64,000 bases of DNA, taken from positions 1 through 64,000 of the forward strand of contig DATIIT010000020.1 in NCBI GenBank assembly GCA_035479375.1, written 5' to 3'. Source of the stretch: PMNU01 sp035479375 (GTDB taxonomy: Bacteria > Patescibacteriota > Saccharimonadia > Saccharimonadales > UBA4665). Position numbers and translations under genes: made by a program. This document shows positions 16,421-26,188 of the stretch, piece after piece; within the stretch, counting starts at the first letter, position 1; each line of letters starts with the position of its first letter. The notes under the pieces were generated by a model. The model searched no databases and was not told the origin of the DNA. It saw only the letters and a list, made by a program, of their open reading frames with translations.

Positions 16421-17959
16421 TTACCTGCTATACAGTGAGTGGTTTTTGATCCAGCCGTGGGCGCCACGGGTGATGTCGTTATTATCACCGTTTTTTTGCT
16501 CGTCGGCAAGCTTGGCGTATGGCATAACCGTGAAGCCAAAGGTGCTGCCCTGGCCTTCGCGGCTGTTGACCCAGATTTTGCCGCCGTGGGCGCGCACAAT
16601 GGCCTTGCTCAGGTACAGCCCCAGGCCAGTGCCGCCCACCTCGGCGCGGGACCGGTGCGAGCGGTAGTATTTATCAAACAAATTGCCGATGATGCTGGTG
16701 GGGATGCCAGCGCCTTGGTCTTGCACGGTTGTCTCTACCAGGCCTTCTTTGTTGAGCCCGGCGTGGATAGTGATTTTTTTGCCTGTGCCGCTGTATTTTA
16801 TGGCGTTGTCCAGCAGGTTGCCCAAGACCTCGTACATGCCCACGCGGTCAACGCCCACCGTGGGCATGCCTTTGGCGATGGTGGCCTCAATGGCAATGCC
16901 CTCTATTTTGGCGCGCAGCGAAAAGTCGTTGACCACCGATTTGACGATTTCCGGCCACTTTTCCTCGTGCAGCTTCAGGGTGAGTTGGTCATTTTCCACG
17001 CGCGCTACGTTGAGCATATTTTTAATGAACGCCGTCAGCCCGTTGGCCGTGATGTTCATTTTGTCTAGGTAGCCGGTGAGCTCGGGGTCCAGTTTGCCGT
17101 CCAGCTCCTCCTCAAAGACGTCGATGTAGCCGCGCAGCAGCGTCACCGGCGTGCGCAGCTCGTGCACGGCCAGCTCAATGAAGCCCAGGCCTTGGTCGTC
17201 GCGGCCGTACGCCGCGGTGCGGTCAAAGAGCACCAGCATGGTCTCGAACCCCTGGGGGTTTTCGGCGTTGAAGTAGGCGGTGAGGTCGAATTGCGCTTGG
17301 GTGGCCTCGCCCTCCACTTGCAGGCGGACGCGTTCCCATTGTTTGGTCTCTACGGCCGCGGTTTGCTTGGCGGCGGCCAGCCAGGTGTCAAAGGTCTCTT
17401 CGGTGCCAAAGGACATGTCCAGCACGGAATATACATTTTGCCCAATAACCTCCCCGGCGGCACGGTGGAGGTAGTCGCACGTGGCGCGGTTGGCAAACAG
17501 CACGGTCTCGTTTTTATCCAGGACAAGCAGCGGCAGCGGCATGGCGTTGGCCACAAAATCCGTTTTGAGGTCTTGGCGCTGGCTGCCCTCGGTTTTTTCA
17601 ATGGTGTCCACCACGCTGGCCAGCTGGTATACGTGGCTCACTAGGTTCATGACTAAGTCGTAGCCAATGGTGCGTTTTTTGAGGTTGGGCGCGGGCACGT
17701 TGGCGGCATCCGGCGCGATGTGTAAAATTGCCTGCCAGATGAGTTTGGTAGGCTGCGCCAGGTATTTGGCGCTGAGCCACGGCAAAAACGTCAGGCTCAA
17801 AATAGAGATCACTACCATGCTGATAACCAGGCGCGTGCCGTCGGCGCCAATGATTTTTTCCATGACCCACCAGTCGGCAAAAATGAGCAGGTTGTTCACC
17901 ACCAGCACTGCCACTAAGCGGCTGCGCACCTGGGAGATGAATCGTTGGAGGTTGTCCAT
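16421..17959 (-). CDS. Membrane PAS histidine kinase
   Basis: A 512-residue kinase: two membrane segments (about 16-36 and 44-64), a helical linker, a PAS domain (about 140-265, LPLLVLDKNETVLFANRAT), a HisKA domain with His in ELAVHELRTPVTLLRGYID (about 285) and HATPase with NLLDNAIKY, DQGAGIP and GGTGLGLYL. It begins 1 nt after the stop of the DUF3048 gene and ends 1 nt before the response regulator start, so the three genes form one tight operon. Confidence 0.92.
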   Translation of the reverse strand: MDNLQRFISQVRSRLVAVLVVNNLLIFADWWVMEKIIGADGTRLVISMVVISILSLTFLPWLSAKYLAQPTKLIWQAILHIAPDAANVPAPNLKKRTIGYDLVMNLVSHVYQLASVVDTIEKTEGSQRQDLKTDFVANAMPLPLLVLDKNETVLFANRATCDYLHRAAGEVIGQNVYSVLDMSFGTEETFDTWLAAAKQTAAVETKQWERVRLQVEGEATQAQFDLTAYFNAENPQGFETMLVLFDRTAAYGRDDQGLGFIELAVHELRTPVTLLRGYIDVFEEELDGKLDPELTGYLDKMNITANGLTAFIKNMLNVARVENDQLTLKLHEEKWPEIVKSVVNDFSLRAKIEGIAIEATIAKGMPTVGVDRVGMYEVLGNLLDNAIKYSGTGKKITIHAGLNKEGLVETTVQDQGAGIPTSIIGNLFDKYYRSHRSRAEVGGTGLGLYLSKAIVRAHGGKIWVNSREGQGSTFGFTVMPYAKLADEQKNGDNNDITRGAHGWIKNHSLYSR

Positions 17960-17960
17960 G

Positions 17961-19256
17961 TTATTTATAGGTTACGTCGCTGGTGTCGCCCACAATGGCC
18001 ACCCACGTTTGCCCGGCGTTGAGCGCGATGGCCTTGCCGCTGCCGTCAGTAAAGGTGAAGTTTTCCTGGCTGCTGGATTTTTTCCAGGTGCCCTCGGTGA
18101 CCGTGCCATCCTGGAAAATATAGGCGTGCCCGGTGCCGATGGTGCCGTACGAGGTGTGGTGGTCGTCCGCCTCAAGCCCCTGTGCCATGGTGAGCACCAC
18201 TACCACCTTCGGCTGGAGTTGGGTCTGGGTGCCATTTTGGTCTACTACCATGTGTGGCACGCCGGCTTCGCTGCGCTTGTAATTGTTGGTGGCGGCAACG
18301 TAATCGTAGTGGGAGTTGAAATCGGCGCTGGAGATGTTGACGTCTACGCTGGCGGCGTTCGGTGCCTTCACCGGCGCGTCTTTTTTGCGCGGCAGCGCAG
18401 TGAAATTAGCAGCGCCGTAGCTGTTTTTGCCCTCGATTTCGTTGAGCTGGCTCATGCTGGTGTAGACGTTGTGCGGCGCCACGCGGCTGCCAATGCGCTG
18501 GTAGTAGCCGCCGTAGGCGAACTGGTCCAGGTCTTTGGCTTTCCAGTCTTTCATGTCTTGCAGAGCCTCGGGGCTGCCGCCGACGTGGGCGATGGCCGCG
18601 TCAAACCCCATGCCCCACTGGATATAGTACGGCCGCACCGAGCGCACCGGCCCGATGTAGCCGGGCTGCGTGTCCTGGAACAGCGCTTCAAAGCGGGTGA
18701 TGCCGCCCTCGGCCACGGCTTCAAAGACCACACCGGCTTGGTCCAGCGCCGACTGCGGGCGGGCGTCGTCGCTGTTTTCGATCATCACGGCGGTGACCGG
18801 GCGTTGGTTAATGGCCGGGTCAACTTGCAGGCCGGTGAGGCTGGACGGTACGGTGGTAGGTTTGGGCGCCACCCTCACCTGTTTCTTAACCACCACGGCT
18901 ACCGGCACCGGCTTTTTGTGGAAAAACAAGAGGTACGTGCCGGTGCCTATGCCGCCCAGCACCACCACGGCCACCACAATAATAATGGCCCACTGTTTTT
19001 TGGTGCGGCTTTTGAGCCATTCTTTTAGCGAGCGGCGTGGTTTTTTGGTTTTACCGGCGTTGCCTTGCTGTGCTTCATCTTGCATGTTGATTTCCTCTTC
19101 TGGCTCGGGCTGGGCGTCCTCTTGGGCGGCAACTTCTTCCGGCGGCCGGAAGGCGGCCGCCGTCCGGGCTACGGGCCGAGGATGGTAGTCTAAAATTGGC
19201 CGCCGCACCGGCTGGCCCGGTTTACTGCCCGAGCGGGGACGCATGTCGTCGATCAT
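17961..19256 (-). CDS. Membrane-anchored DUF3048 (YerB-like) protein
   Basis: A 431-residue protein with a cytoplasmic N terminus of about 90 residues rich in Pro, Glu and Arg, one membrane segment (about 91-112, IIIVVAVVVLGGIGTGTYLL) and a large outer domain matching DUF3048: RPVTAVMIENSDDARPQSAL, VFEAVAEGGITRFEALFQ, YIGPVRSVRPYYIQW and, at the C terminus, WVAIVGD. DUF3048 proteins are secreted or lipid-anchored envelope proteins of unknown activity. TACAAT (19263-19268) is 6 nt upstream of ATG 19256. It leads an operon with a kinase and a response regulator. Confidence 0.88.
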   Translation of the reverse strand: MIDDMRPRSGSKPGQPVRRPILDYHPRPVARTAAAFRPPEEVAAQEDAQPEPEEEINMQDEAQQGNAGKTKKPRRSLKEWLKSRTKKQWAIIIVVAVVVLGGIGTGTYLLFFHKKPVPVAVVVKKQVRVAPKPTTVPSSLTGLQVDPAINQRPVTAVMIENSDDARPQSALDQAGVVFEAVAEGGITRFEALFQDTQPGYIGPVRSVRPYYIQWGMGFDAAIAHVGGSPEALQDMKDWKAKDLDQFAYGGYYQRIGSRVAPHNVYTSMSQLNEIEGKNSYGAANFTALPRKKDAPVKAPNAASVDVNISSADFNSHYDYVAATNNYKRSEAGVPHMVVDQNGTQTQLQPKVVVVLTMAQGLEADDHHTSYGTIGTGHAYIFQDGTVTEGTWKKSSSQENFTFTDGSGKAIALNAGQTWVAIVGDTSDVTYK

Positions 19257-19343
19257 GCACCTATTGTAGCAGCTTCTGGCAGTAATATGCTTACGGCTTT
19301 TGGCCTTGCGGCAGTGGCGCAGCGTTTGGTATAGTACCGGCGG

Positions 19344-20051
19344 ATGAAGGTCGTTTTCCTCAATGTATGGAGCGGCGGCAAGCTGGCAGATGCGCTTGCC
19401 GCTTTTTTGCGCCAGCAGGCACCGAGCACCGACATCTTCTGTTTCCAGGAGGCGTACGACGCCTTCCCGGTACTTGCCGCCGAGGCGCTTGGCGCGGATT
19501 TTACCGCCCTGCCCATTACCAAAAAAATCATCAGCATGCACACCGAGCGCTTTGAACAAGCGCTTTTTTATAAACCGGGCACGGTGCGGCTGCTGGACTC
19601 GGCGGTGGTGCTTGGCGGAGCCACAGACACCGGCGGCCTTGGCCAGTACGTGCACTGCGAGGTGGGCGGCCGCGAGCTGCACCTCTGCAACGTGCACGGC
19701 CTGCCCCTGCCCGGCCACAAACGCGACACGCCGGAGCGGCTGGCACAGTCGCGCGGCTTCCTTGACTTTATGGCTGGCAAGCGCGGCCCGCGCATCATCG
19801 GCGGCGACTTTAACCTGTTCCCGGACACCGAAAGCATCCAGCTTTTTTCTAGGGCCGGCTACCGCGACTTAGTTGCCGAGTTCCAAGTGCCCACCACCCG
19901 CAACCGCCTGGCGTGGGAGCGCTTCCCAGACAACCCGCAGAAATTTGCCGACTTTGTCTTTATTGACCCGGCGCTGGCGCTGCAGAAATTCGCGGTTATC
20001 GACAACGAAATTTCCGACCACCTGCCGCTGCTCTTGGAAGTAGATTTGTAG
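19344..20051 (+). CDS. Endonuclease/exonuclease/phosphatase family protein
   Basis: A 235-residue EEP-fold hydrolase. Expected metal and catalytic residues are present: Asn in FLNVWSGG (about 7), Glu in CFQEAYDAF (about 36), GGDFNLFP (Asp-x-Asn, about 154) and the terminal SDHLPLLLE (Asp-His). Substrate may be DNA, a phosphoester or a lipid headgroup. TATAGT lies 8 nt before the ATG. Two other EEP proteins occur at 21546 and 33306. Confidence 0.8.
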   Translation: MKVVFLNVWSGGKLADALAAFLRQQAPSTDIFCFQEAYDAFPVLAAEALGADFTALPITKKIISMHTERFEQALFYKPGTVRLLDSAVVLGGATDTGGLGQYVHCEVGGRELHLCNVHGLPLPGHKRDTPERLAQSRGFLDFMAGKRGPRIIGGDFNLFPDTESIQLFSRAGYRDLVAEFQVPTTRNRLAWERFPDNPQKFADFVFIDPALALQKFAVIDNEISDHLPLLLEVDL

Positions 20052-20079
20052 TTCTGCCCGGCTTTGGCGCCCCCCCTGG

Positions 20080-21513
20080 CTACAACGCGGCAAGCATGGC
20101 GTCGATACGCTGCAGGCTGGTATCTTTGCCTAACACCGCCAGCGTGTCGGCCAGCCCTGGGCTGTTTGGCGCCTGCGTGGTGGCGATGCGCACCAGGCTA
20201 AACAGCACAGCCGGCTTTTGGCCGGTGGTTTCCAGCAGGTTGTTGAGGCACGCGGTGAGGCCATCTACCGTGAAATCGCTTCCGGTGAGTGCGGTTTTAG
20301 CCTGCTCCAAAAGGGTTTTGAGCTCGGCGGGTGCCAGTTTTTTGAGCTGCTTGTGGTCTTGCCATAGCTGCGGGTCTACGGGCAAATCGGTAAAGAAAAA
20401 CTCGGTGAGCGCGGGCAGCTCGGCAAAGAATTTGAGGCGCTCCTGCACCAGCCCAAGCACCTGTTTTTTGTAGGCGTCTTCCCTGCCGGCGGCGCTTGCG
20501 GGCCAGAAATTGGCCACGCGCTCGTAGAGTTCGTCGAGCGGCAGCCGCCGGATATGCACGCCGTTTAGGTACACCAGCCGCTGCTCGTCAAAGATGCCGC
20601 CGCTGCGCTGCACCCGGGCTAGGCTGAATTTTTCAATAAGCTCCGGCACGGTGTAAATTTCCTGCTCGGTGCCGTCATTCCAGCCGATGGTGGCAATGAA
20701 GTTAAGCAGCGCCTCAGGCAAAAAGCCTTGGTCCCGGTATTCCAGCACCGGCTTTGCGCCGTGGCGCTTGCTGAGTTTGCGGCGCCCGGTCTCGTCCATG
20801 ACTTGCGGTAAAATGACGTTGATGGGCGGCGTCAGCCCCAGCGCTTCGTGCGCGGCTAAAAATTTCGGCACGCTGCTGATGAATTCCTGGCTGCGCATGA
20901 CGTGGGTGATTTTCATGAGGTAATCGTCGATGATGTGGCAGAAATTGTACGTGGGAAAGCCGTCGGCCTTGATGATAATGAAATCGTCCACCATCTCTGG
21001 CCCCATGCTGATGGTGCCCATCACGGCGTCGTCCCACTGCCAGGCCTTGGGCTCCAGCTTGATGCGCAGCGCCTGGCTGCCATCCCATGTTGGCGGGTTT
21101 TCTGGCCGGTGGTCGCGGAACAAAAACGGGCGTTTTTCGGCTTGGGCTTGCTCGCGCAGGCCTTGCAGCTCCTCTTGGGTGTAAGGGTCGGCGTAGGCCA
21201 GGCCTTTGCCTACCAGTTCTTGGGCGTATTGCTTGTAGATGCTGAGGCGCTCAGATTGGATGTACGGCGCGTACGGGCCGCCCACATCTGGGCCCTCGTC
21301 CCAGTCGAGCCCGAGCCAGCGCAGGCTTTCTTTAATGTTTTCGGTGCCGCCCTCCACCTCGCGTTTTTGGTCGGTGTCCTCGATGCGTAGCAAAAACTGG
21401 CCGCCGCTCTGCTTGGCCAGCAGCCAGGCGAACAGCGCTGTGCGCACCACACCAGAGTGCAAGGCGCCGGTGGGGCTGGGCGCAAAACGGGTACGGGCAT
21501 GGGAATTTTCCAT
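20080..21513 (-). CDS. gltX: Glutamyl-tRNA synthetase
   Basis: Class I aminoacyl-tRNA synthetase charging tRNA-Glu, 477 residues, usual length. FAPSPTGALHSGVVRTALFA holds the HIGH-type signature (as HSGV), LLRIEDTD and NFCHIIDDYLM follow, and RRKLSKRHG is the KMSKS loop. The C-terminal helical domain carries the anticodon-binding region. TATAAT lies 6 nt before ATG 21513, so it is leaderless. A tRNA-Glu gene is at 3587. Confidence 0.95.
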   Translation of the reverse strand: MENSHARTRFAPSPTGALHSGVVRTALFAWLLAKQSGGQFLLRIEDTDQKREVEGGTENIKESLRWLGLDWDEGPDVGGPYAPYIQSERLSIYKQYAQELVGKGLAYADPYTQEELQGLREQAQAEKRPFLFRDHRPENPPTWDGSQALRIKLEPKAWQWDDAVMGTISMGPEMVDDFIIIKADGFPTYNFCHIIDDYLMKITHVMRSQEFISSVPKFLAAHEALGLTPPINVILPQVMDETGRRKLSKRHGAKPVLEYRDQGFLPEALLNFIATIGWNDGTEQEIYTVPELIEKFSLARVQRSGGIFDEQRLVYLNGVHIRRLPLDELYERVANFWPASAAGREDAYKKQVLGLVQERLKFFAELPALTEFFFTDLPVDPQLWQDHKQLKKLAPAELKTLLEQAKTALTGSDFTVDGLTACLNNLLETTGQKPAVLFSLVRIATTQAPNSPGLADTLAVLGKDTSLQRIDAMLAAL

Positions 21514-21545
21514 GCTGGAATTATACTGGCAAACAGGGGTAAAGT

Positions 21546-22322
21546 CTACGGCTGCACGTGGAACCGCGCGAACAGCGGCGCGTGGTCTGAGGGCGCGCGC
21601 TCCAGCACGCGGAAATCCTGCAAGTGCACCGTGCCGCATTTTGTCCAAAAGATGTTGTCATAGTTAGCCCGGATAACCGGGATTTTGCCGCCCAATAGCT
21701 TCCAGGTGGGGTGCAGCAGCGTGCCCGTGGCGCGGTCGTATAGCGAGCGCGCGCCCCACAGCCGCGGCATAAACTTAAACTGGTTAAAGTCGCCGCCGAT
21801 GATCGTGCGCCGCTGCAGCTCTGGCGCGCGCATCACAGCCCGGAACGCCCGGTGGTGCTTGAGGTGCATATTCCAGTTGTACGGCATGAGGTGCGCCAGG
21901 TAATTGACCACAATATGCACCGGCACGCCGGCGTGCAGCAGCCGCGCCTGGATCAGCTTAATGGTGTTGCCGCTATAGCCGCGGCGCGCGCCGTATTTAT
22001 CTGGCCCCAGCTCGTGCACCGTGATGCCATCAGCGGGCACGCGGCTGGCAAACGCCGAGCCGCTAAAATTGCCGTTGCTTTCCGGGCTAAACGGCGCGAA
22101 AAAGGTGTGGTAGCCGCGGCGCTCCAGGTGTTCGAGGAGTGGCGGCAACTGCCGCCCGTCGTGGCTCAAAACCTCGTTGAGGCCAAAGACGTCGGGCTGG
22201 TGCTCGGCAATAATCGTGTCGAACCGTGCCAGGAGGTGCTGTAGCCGGGTGCCGGACAGTTGGCTCTCTACCCACACATTCCAAAAAACGGCGGATAGTG
22301 GGCGCGATGTGGCTGCTAGCAT
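21546..22322 (-). CDS. Endonuclease/exonuclease/phosphatase family protein
   Basis: A 258-residue EEP-fold hydrolase: FWNVWVES (Asn), GLNEVLSHDG (Glu), IIGGDFNQFK and SDHAPLFARF. It differs strongly from the 19344 protein and has a mid-region rich in His and Arg (HLKHHRAFRAV). AATAAT lies 6 nt before the ATG. It ends 33 bp before gltX on the same strand, but gltX has its own promoter. Substrate unknown. Confidence 0.78.
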   Translation of the reverse strand: MLAATSRPLSAVFWNVWVESQLSGTRLQHLLARFDTIIAEHQPDVFGLNEVLSHDGRQLPPLLEHLERRGYHTFFAPFSPESNGNFSGSAFASRVPADGITVHELGPDKYGARRGYSGNTIKLIQARLLHAGVPVHIVVNYLAHLMPYNWNMHLKHHRAFRAVMRAPELQRRTIIGGDFNQFKFMPRLWGARSLYDRATGTLLHPTWKLLGGKIPVIRANYDNIFWTKCGTVHLQDFRVLERAPSDHAPLFARFHVQP

Positions 22323-22364
22323 ATGCCTATTATTCTCCCGCCCTGCCCAGCTGGCAAGCCCGGC

Positions 22365-23651
22365 CTACATGCTGGCGGCAATATTGGCCAGCTGCTCTGC
22401 GGTTAGGCTGGCCTGGCCGGTGATGTCATAACGCACATTGCCGGTGACCCAGGCGGCGTTGACGCTGTCGTTGGTGCTGTATACAAAAATGGTGCGGCCG
22501 TTCCGCTCCAGGGTCTGGTGCGGCCCGTTGAGCGCCAGCGTATTGTCTAGCAGCGCCTGGCTGTCCCAGCTGGAGGATTGCTGGGTGACGTCGTAGCTGC
22601 TATCCCCAGAGACGAAGTGCATAGACACGGTGCCGCCGTCGTGGTGGACGCCGCCTTGCAAAGCGTAGCCGGTGGGCTTATAGCCGGGCATGGTGGCGTG
22701 GAACCCAGCCTGCATGGAGGCGATGTGCAGTTGGATGTTGGGCAAATTGAGGTAGGTTATGAACGCGGCAAGCACCACAAATGCGCCAGCTGCGGCCAGG
22801 GAGCTTACGAGCCGTGTGTGCCGGCCGCGGCGCTTGGCGGGCGGCTGCTCGTGGCTGCGGGCGTGTTTGATGGCGTGCTCAAACATGTCTGCGGGTGCTT
22901 GCGCTACGGCATGGCTGTAGGCGCTGAGCGGTGGCTGCTGCACGGCAATAACCGGCACCACTGTGGCCGTGTGCTGCACGGCGAGCGTAGCTGGCGCCAA
23001 CCCGGCATTTGCCGCAGCAAACCGCTGCACGCTGGCGTGCTTGAGCGCGGCGCGGGCCCGCTCCAGGCGGCCGACGTCAACCTGCCCCACCGAGAGTTTC
23101 GCAAGCGGGCTGGCGACCTGTGCGGGCGCTACCTCGGCGGGTGCTTGCGGCTTAATGGCGGGCTTCAGCTGCACTTCTGGTTTGTGCACGGCCCGGTGCA
23201 TGAGGGTTTTGGCGTGCTCTGGCTGGTGCCTCCGGATGCCGTTGCCTTTGCTGTGCGGCGCGGGCGTGCCAGCCCTGGCGGCTTTACGGGCGGCCATGAG
23301 CGCTTTTGCTGCGGTGACGAGCGCTGGCGAGATGCTCCGCTGGGGTGCAGTGCTTTTCTGTACCGGTGTCCGTTCGCCATGCGGCACGCGGTGCGTCACG
23401 GCATGTGCGGCTTTGGCAGCGGCGGGCACGTGCCGGTGCGCCGGTGCGGCTGGTGCTGGGGCGGGTGTTTTCTTGGCTGCGGCAGCTTGGGTGTGTGGCT
23501 TGCGGATGACCCCATCCAGCGTCCGCCCTCTCCGGCCGGTGTGGTGTACCGCAACTTTTGCGCGTGCCGCGCTGGCAGTGCTTTTGCCAAGAAAAGCCCC
23601 GCTGACGGCGTCGTAGCGCTTCCCGTTCAGTTCAATGACGTTTTGACTCAC
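22365..23651 (-). CDS. Saccharibacteria-type membrane protein with outer C-terminal domain
   Basis: A 428-residue protein. The first 25 residues (opening MSQNVIELNGKRYDAVSGA) resemble the N terminus I associate with Saccharibacteria membrane proteins. A long disordered Ala/Pro/His/Lys-rich cytoplasmic region runs to about residue 275, then a single membrane segment (about 280-302), then a domain of about 125 residues with GYKPTGYALQGGV and WVTGNVRYDITGQASLTAEQLANIAASM, like the DUF4367 family. GTG start, preceded by GAGGG. Function unknown; probably envelope-linked. Confidence 0.75.
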   Translation of the reverse strand: MSQNVIELNGKRYDAVSGAFLGKSTASAARAKVAVHHTGRRGRTLDGVIRKPHTQAAAAKKTPAPAPAAPAHRHVPAAAKAAHAVTHRVPHGERTPVQKSTAPQRSISPALVTAAKALMAARKAARAGTPAPHSKGNGIRRHQPEHAKTLMHRAVHKPEVQLKPAIKPQAPAEVAPAQVASPLAKLSVGQVDVGRLERARAALKHASVQRFAAANAGLAPATLAVQHTATVVPVIAVQQPPLSAYSHAVAQAPADMFEHAIKHARSHEQPPAKRRGRHTRLVSSLAAAGAFVVLAAFITYLNLPNIQLHIASMQAGFHATMPGYKPTGYALQGGVHHDGGTVSMHFVSGDSSYDVTQQSSSWDSQALLDNTLALNGPHQTLERNGRTIFVYSTNDSVNAAWVTGNVRYDITGQASLTAEQLANIAASM

Positions 23652-23756
23652 TGTTTTTGCCCTCGTCGCCTAACGGCGTACATTACATGTATAGTACCGC
23701 GCCGGAAGCGCTTATGGCAAGCGCGTTTCTTTCTGGTTGTGCTACGATAATGCTAT

Positions 23757-24611
23757 ATGCCCGAGCACATGCCACAGCCGGATTTACTGCCGGTGACCGA
23801 CGCCGAGCGGCCGGATGTTGCTAAGCAGCTGGAGTTTGCCGAACGCATCGTGAGGAAAGCCCAGTTGAACTTCCAAGGCGATGATGGCAGTTATTGGTTG
23901 CATTCCCAGGAAGAGTTTACGCCGCCTGGCGGCACCGAAGACGACGCGCGGTCCCTTGGCCGCCCAGACTATCACGAAGATACCTACATGCTTTTGACGC
24001 CCCAGGGGGATTTCCCGGTGGCTCTCACCCCGGACCACACCAATTTTGCCGACCGCCGCGCCGAGCAATTCCGCCGCCAGGCCAAGGCCGTTGAAGACGG
24101 CCAGGCCGCCGGCACGCACAGCGCCACGGCCATGAGCTTTATTGGGCAGAAGGGCGACTCTGGCCCAACTGTTTTGGAAGTAACCGTGACCCACGCCACT
24201 GATACGCCCGGGCAGCCGCCGCGTACCTCGGCCGAGTTCCGCTATGTCCGGCACGTGAGCCACGATGACTCCATGGTGGTACAGACGCGGCACATAGACC
24301 TCGACCCGTTTAGTGGCCAACTGCGCGTTCGCGACAGCTTGGAGGGGCTGCAGTGGGACGGTTCGCATATCCCGCGGGGCCAGGAGGGCGATATGGTGCT
24401 CGTCCCCGACCCGCTGCCAGAGATGACCGGCGCAATCCTGCAAGAGCGCTACGGACCAGGGGTGCCGGTGGACCGCGCCCTAAACAGCGCAGATTGGCAG
24501 CAACTCATCCTGGGCGGCCCCAGCCGCTACGATATGGTCCAGCCCTTGCGCCAAGGCGAGGACGCCCCTCCCCCAGTGCCGTACGAGTATCTCCCGCCGC
24601 GCACGCAGTAA
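23757..24611 (+). CDS. Hypothetical protein, 284 aa
   Basis: Acidic soluble protein without signal, membrane segments or recognised motifs; Pro-rich at the C terminus. A TACGATAAT box is 5-8 nt before ATG 23757. It is monocistronic, divergent from the 23651 gene. Confidence 0.6.
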   Translation: MPEHMPQPDLLPVTDAERPDVAKQLEFAERIVRKAQLNFQGDDGSYWLHSQEEFTPPGGTEDDARSLGRPDYHEDTYMLLTPQGDFPVALTPDHTNFADRRAEQFRRQAKAVEDGQAAGTHSATAMSFIGQKGDSGPTVLEVTVTHATDTPGQPPRTSAEFRYVRHVSHDDSMVVQTRHIDLDPFSGQLRVRDSLEGLQWDGSHIPRGQEGDMVLVPDPLPEMTGAILQERYGPGVPVDRALNSADWQQLILGGPSRYDMVQPLRQGEDAPPPVPYEYLPPRTQ

Positions 24612-24620
24612 CCCGGCCCA

Positions 24621-24646
24621 TGCACTAACCGGCTGCACTAACCGGC
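24621..24646 (+). repeat. Tandem 13-bp direct repeat
   Basis: TGCACTAACCGGC occurs twice in perfect tandem in the gap between the 23757 and 24719 genes, followed by a GGCGC-gaaa-GGCGC motif. No function can be assigned. Confidence 0.6.
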
Positions 24647-24718
24647 GCGAAAGGCGCTAAAATAGTGTGCAAACCTTGCGCCTGGGGTGCCCTGATGGCA
24701 TATAATAGGTGCACGCCT

Positions 24719-26188
24719 ATGGATTTTTTTGACCCCAAAAAACAAAAACAGCACGCTATCCGGATCGGCGTGGGCTATGCCGTGATCGCCCTGGGGCTGG
24801 TTTTGGCCACCACTATCCTGCTCTACCAGTCCAGCGGGTTTGGCATAGACAAAAATGGCACCGTGTACCAGAACGGCTTGCTGTTTGTGTCCTCGGTGCC
24901 GGACAAAGCCAGCATTTACCTCAATGGCCACCTGTATAACAACCAAACCAACAACCGCGTCATCCTGCCTGCCGGCCAATACACCATGCAGATCCACCGC
25001 GACGGCTACCTGGATTGGCAGCGCGCCGTCAGCGTGGACGGCGGCACCGTGGAGCGCTTCGACTACCCGATCCTTGTCCCGGCCAAGCTGGAGGGCGCAG
25101 CCGTTAAGAAGTACAACGACACCCCAAGCGTCAGCACCCAGAGCCTGGACCGCCGCTGGCTGCTGGTGGGCGCCGGCGCCTCCAACGATTTTGACCTCTA
25201 CGACCTCAGCGCGCCTAAGCCAGTGGCCAAACCGGTAGCCATCTCGCCAGACATATTGTCTGCGGGCACGACCACCGGGTGGACAGTGGTTGGCTGGGCA
25301 GATGACGACCGCCACGTGCTGCTCCGGCGCGCCTACCAAAAGGATGTGGGCACGGGCAGCGAGTACGTGCTGGTGGACCGCCAGGACGCGGGCCAATCGC
25401 AAAACCTCACCACCCTGCTGGGTTTTAACCCCACTACTATCGCGTTCCGGGACGGCAATTACGACCAGTACCTGGCGTTTGACCAAGCGGCCGGCACGCT
25501 GTTTACCGCCGCGCTCAAAAAGCCGACGCCGCAGCTCTACCTAGAGCATGTGCTCAATGTTGCGACGGACAAAAATGCGGTGCTGTATGCCACCTCGCTG
25601 GATGCGCCAGCCGGCAAAGTGCTTATCCGGCTCAAGCAGGGCGACGACCCGGCCTACACGGTGCGCAGCGTGGCCGCCGGCAGCACCTATGTGCTGGACA
25701 TCGCCTCTTACAACGGCACGCCGTTTATTGCCGCGGGCGCGCAAAGTGAAAACAAAGTGTACGTGTATAAAGACGCGCTTGCCCAGCTCAAGGGTGCGCC
25801 TGGGGTGCCGCTGGCGCCGGTGCAAATCCTGAAGGTCACGACGCCCACCTACGCCGCGTTCTCGGACACGGCCCGTTACGTTATGGCCGAGAACAACGAT
25901 TACTTCTCGGTATACGACCTGGAAAACGACAAGGGCTACAATTACCAGGTCAAAACGCCGCTCGACGCGCCGCAGGCGCACGCCACCTGGCTGGATGGCT
26001 ACCACCTGGACTTGGTGAGTGCTGGCAAGGTGCAGATGTTTGATTACGATGGCGCCAACCCGTTTACCCTGTCTGCTGCCGCCCCGGCCTACGCGCCGGC
26101 TTTCCGCCCCGATTACAAAGTGCTCTACACCCTCACGGCGCAAAACGCGCTGCTGGCTACGCCGCTGCGCACCCCGCGCGACCAATAA
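24719..26188 (+). CDS. PEGA-domain membrane protein with propeller-like outer region
   Basis: A 489-residue protein: short cytoplasmic N terminus, one membrane segment (about 17-40), then a PEGA domain (about 56-118: VSSVPDKASIYLNGHLY, LPAGQYTMQIHRDGYLDWQR) and about 370 residues in repeated blades with Asp/Ser-rich turns (for example RRWLLVGAG, DDRHVLLRRA, ARYVMAEN) like a beta propeller. PEGA domains occur in surface proteins of many bacteria. ATG 24719 is preceded by TATAAT at 12 nt. It converges on the sortase gene, and the stop codons abut. Confidence 0.78.
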   Translation: MDFFDPKKQKQHAIRIGVGYAVIALGLVLATTILLYQSSGFGIDKNGTVYQNGLLFVSSVPDKASIYLNGHLYNNQTNNRVILPAGQYTMQIHRDGYLDWQRAVSVDGGTVERFDYPILVPAKLEGAAVKKYNDTPSVSTQSLDRRWLLVGAGASNDFDLYDLSAPKPVAKPVAISPDILSAGTTTGWTVVGWADDDRHVLLRRAYQKDVGTGSEYVLVDRQDAGQSQNLTTLLGFNPTTIAFRDGNYDQYLAFDQAAGTLFTAALKKPTPQLYLEHVLNVATDKNAVLYATSLDAPAGKVLIRLKQGDDPAYTVRSVAAGSTYVLDIASYNGTPFIAAGAQSENKVYVYKDALAQLKGAPGVPLAPVQILKVTTPTYAAFSDTARYVMAENNDYFSVYDLENDKGYNYQVKTPLDAPQAHATWLDGYHLDLVSAGKVQMFDYDGANPFTLSAAAPAYAPAFRPDYKVLYTLTAQNALLATPLRTPRDQ

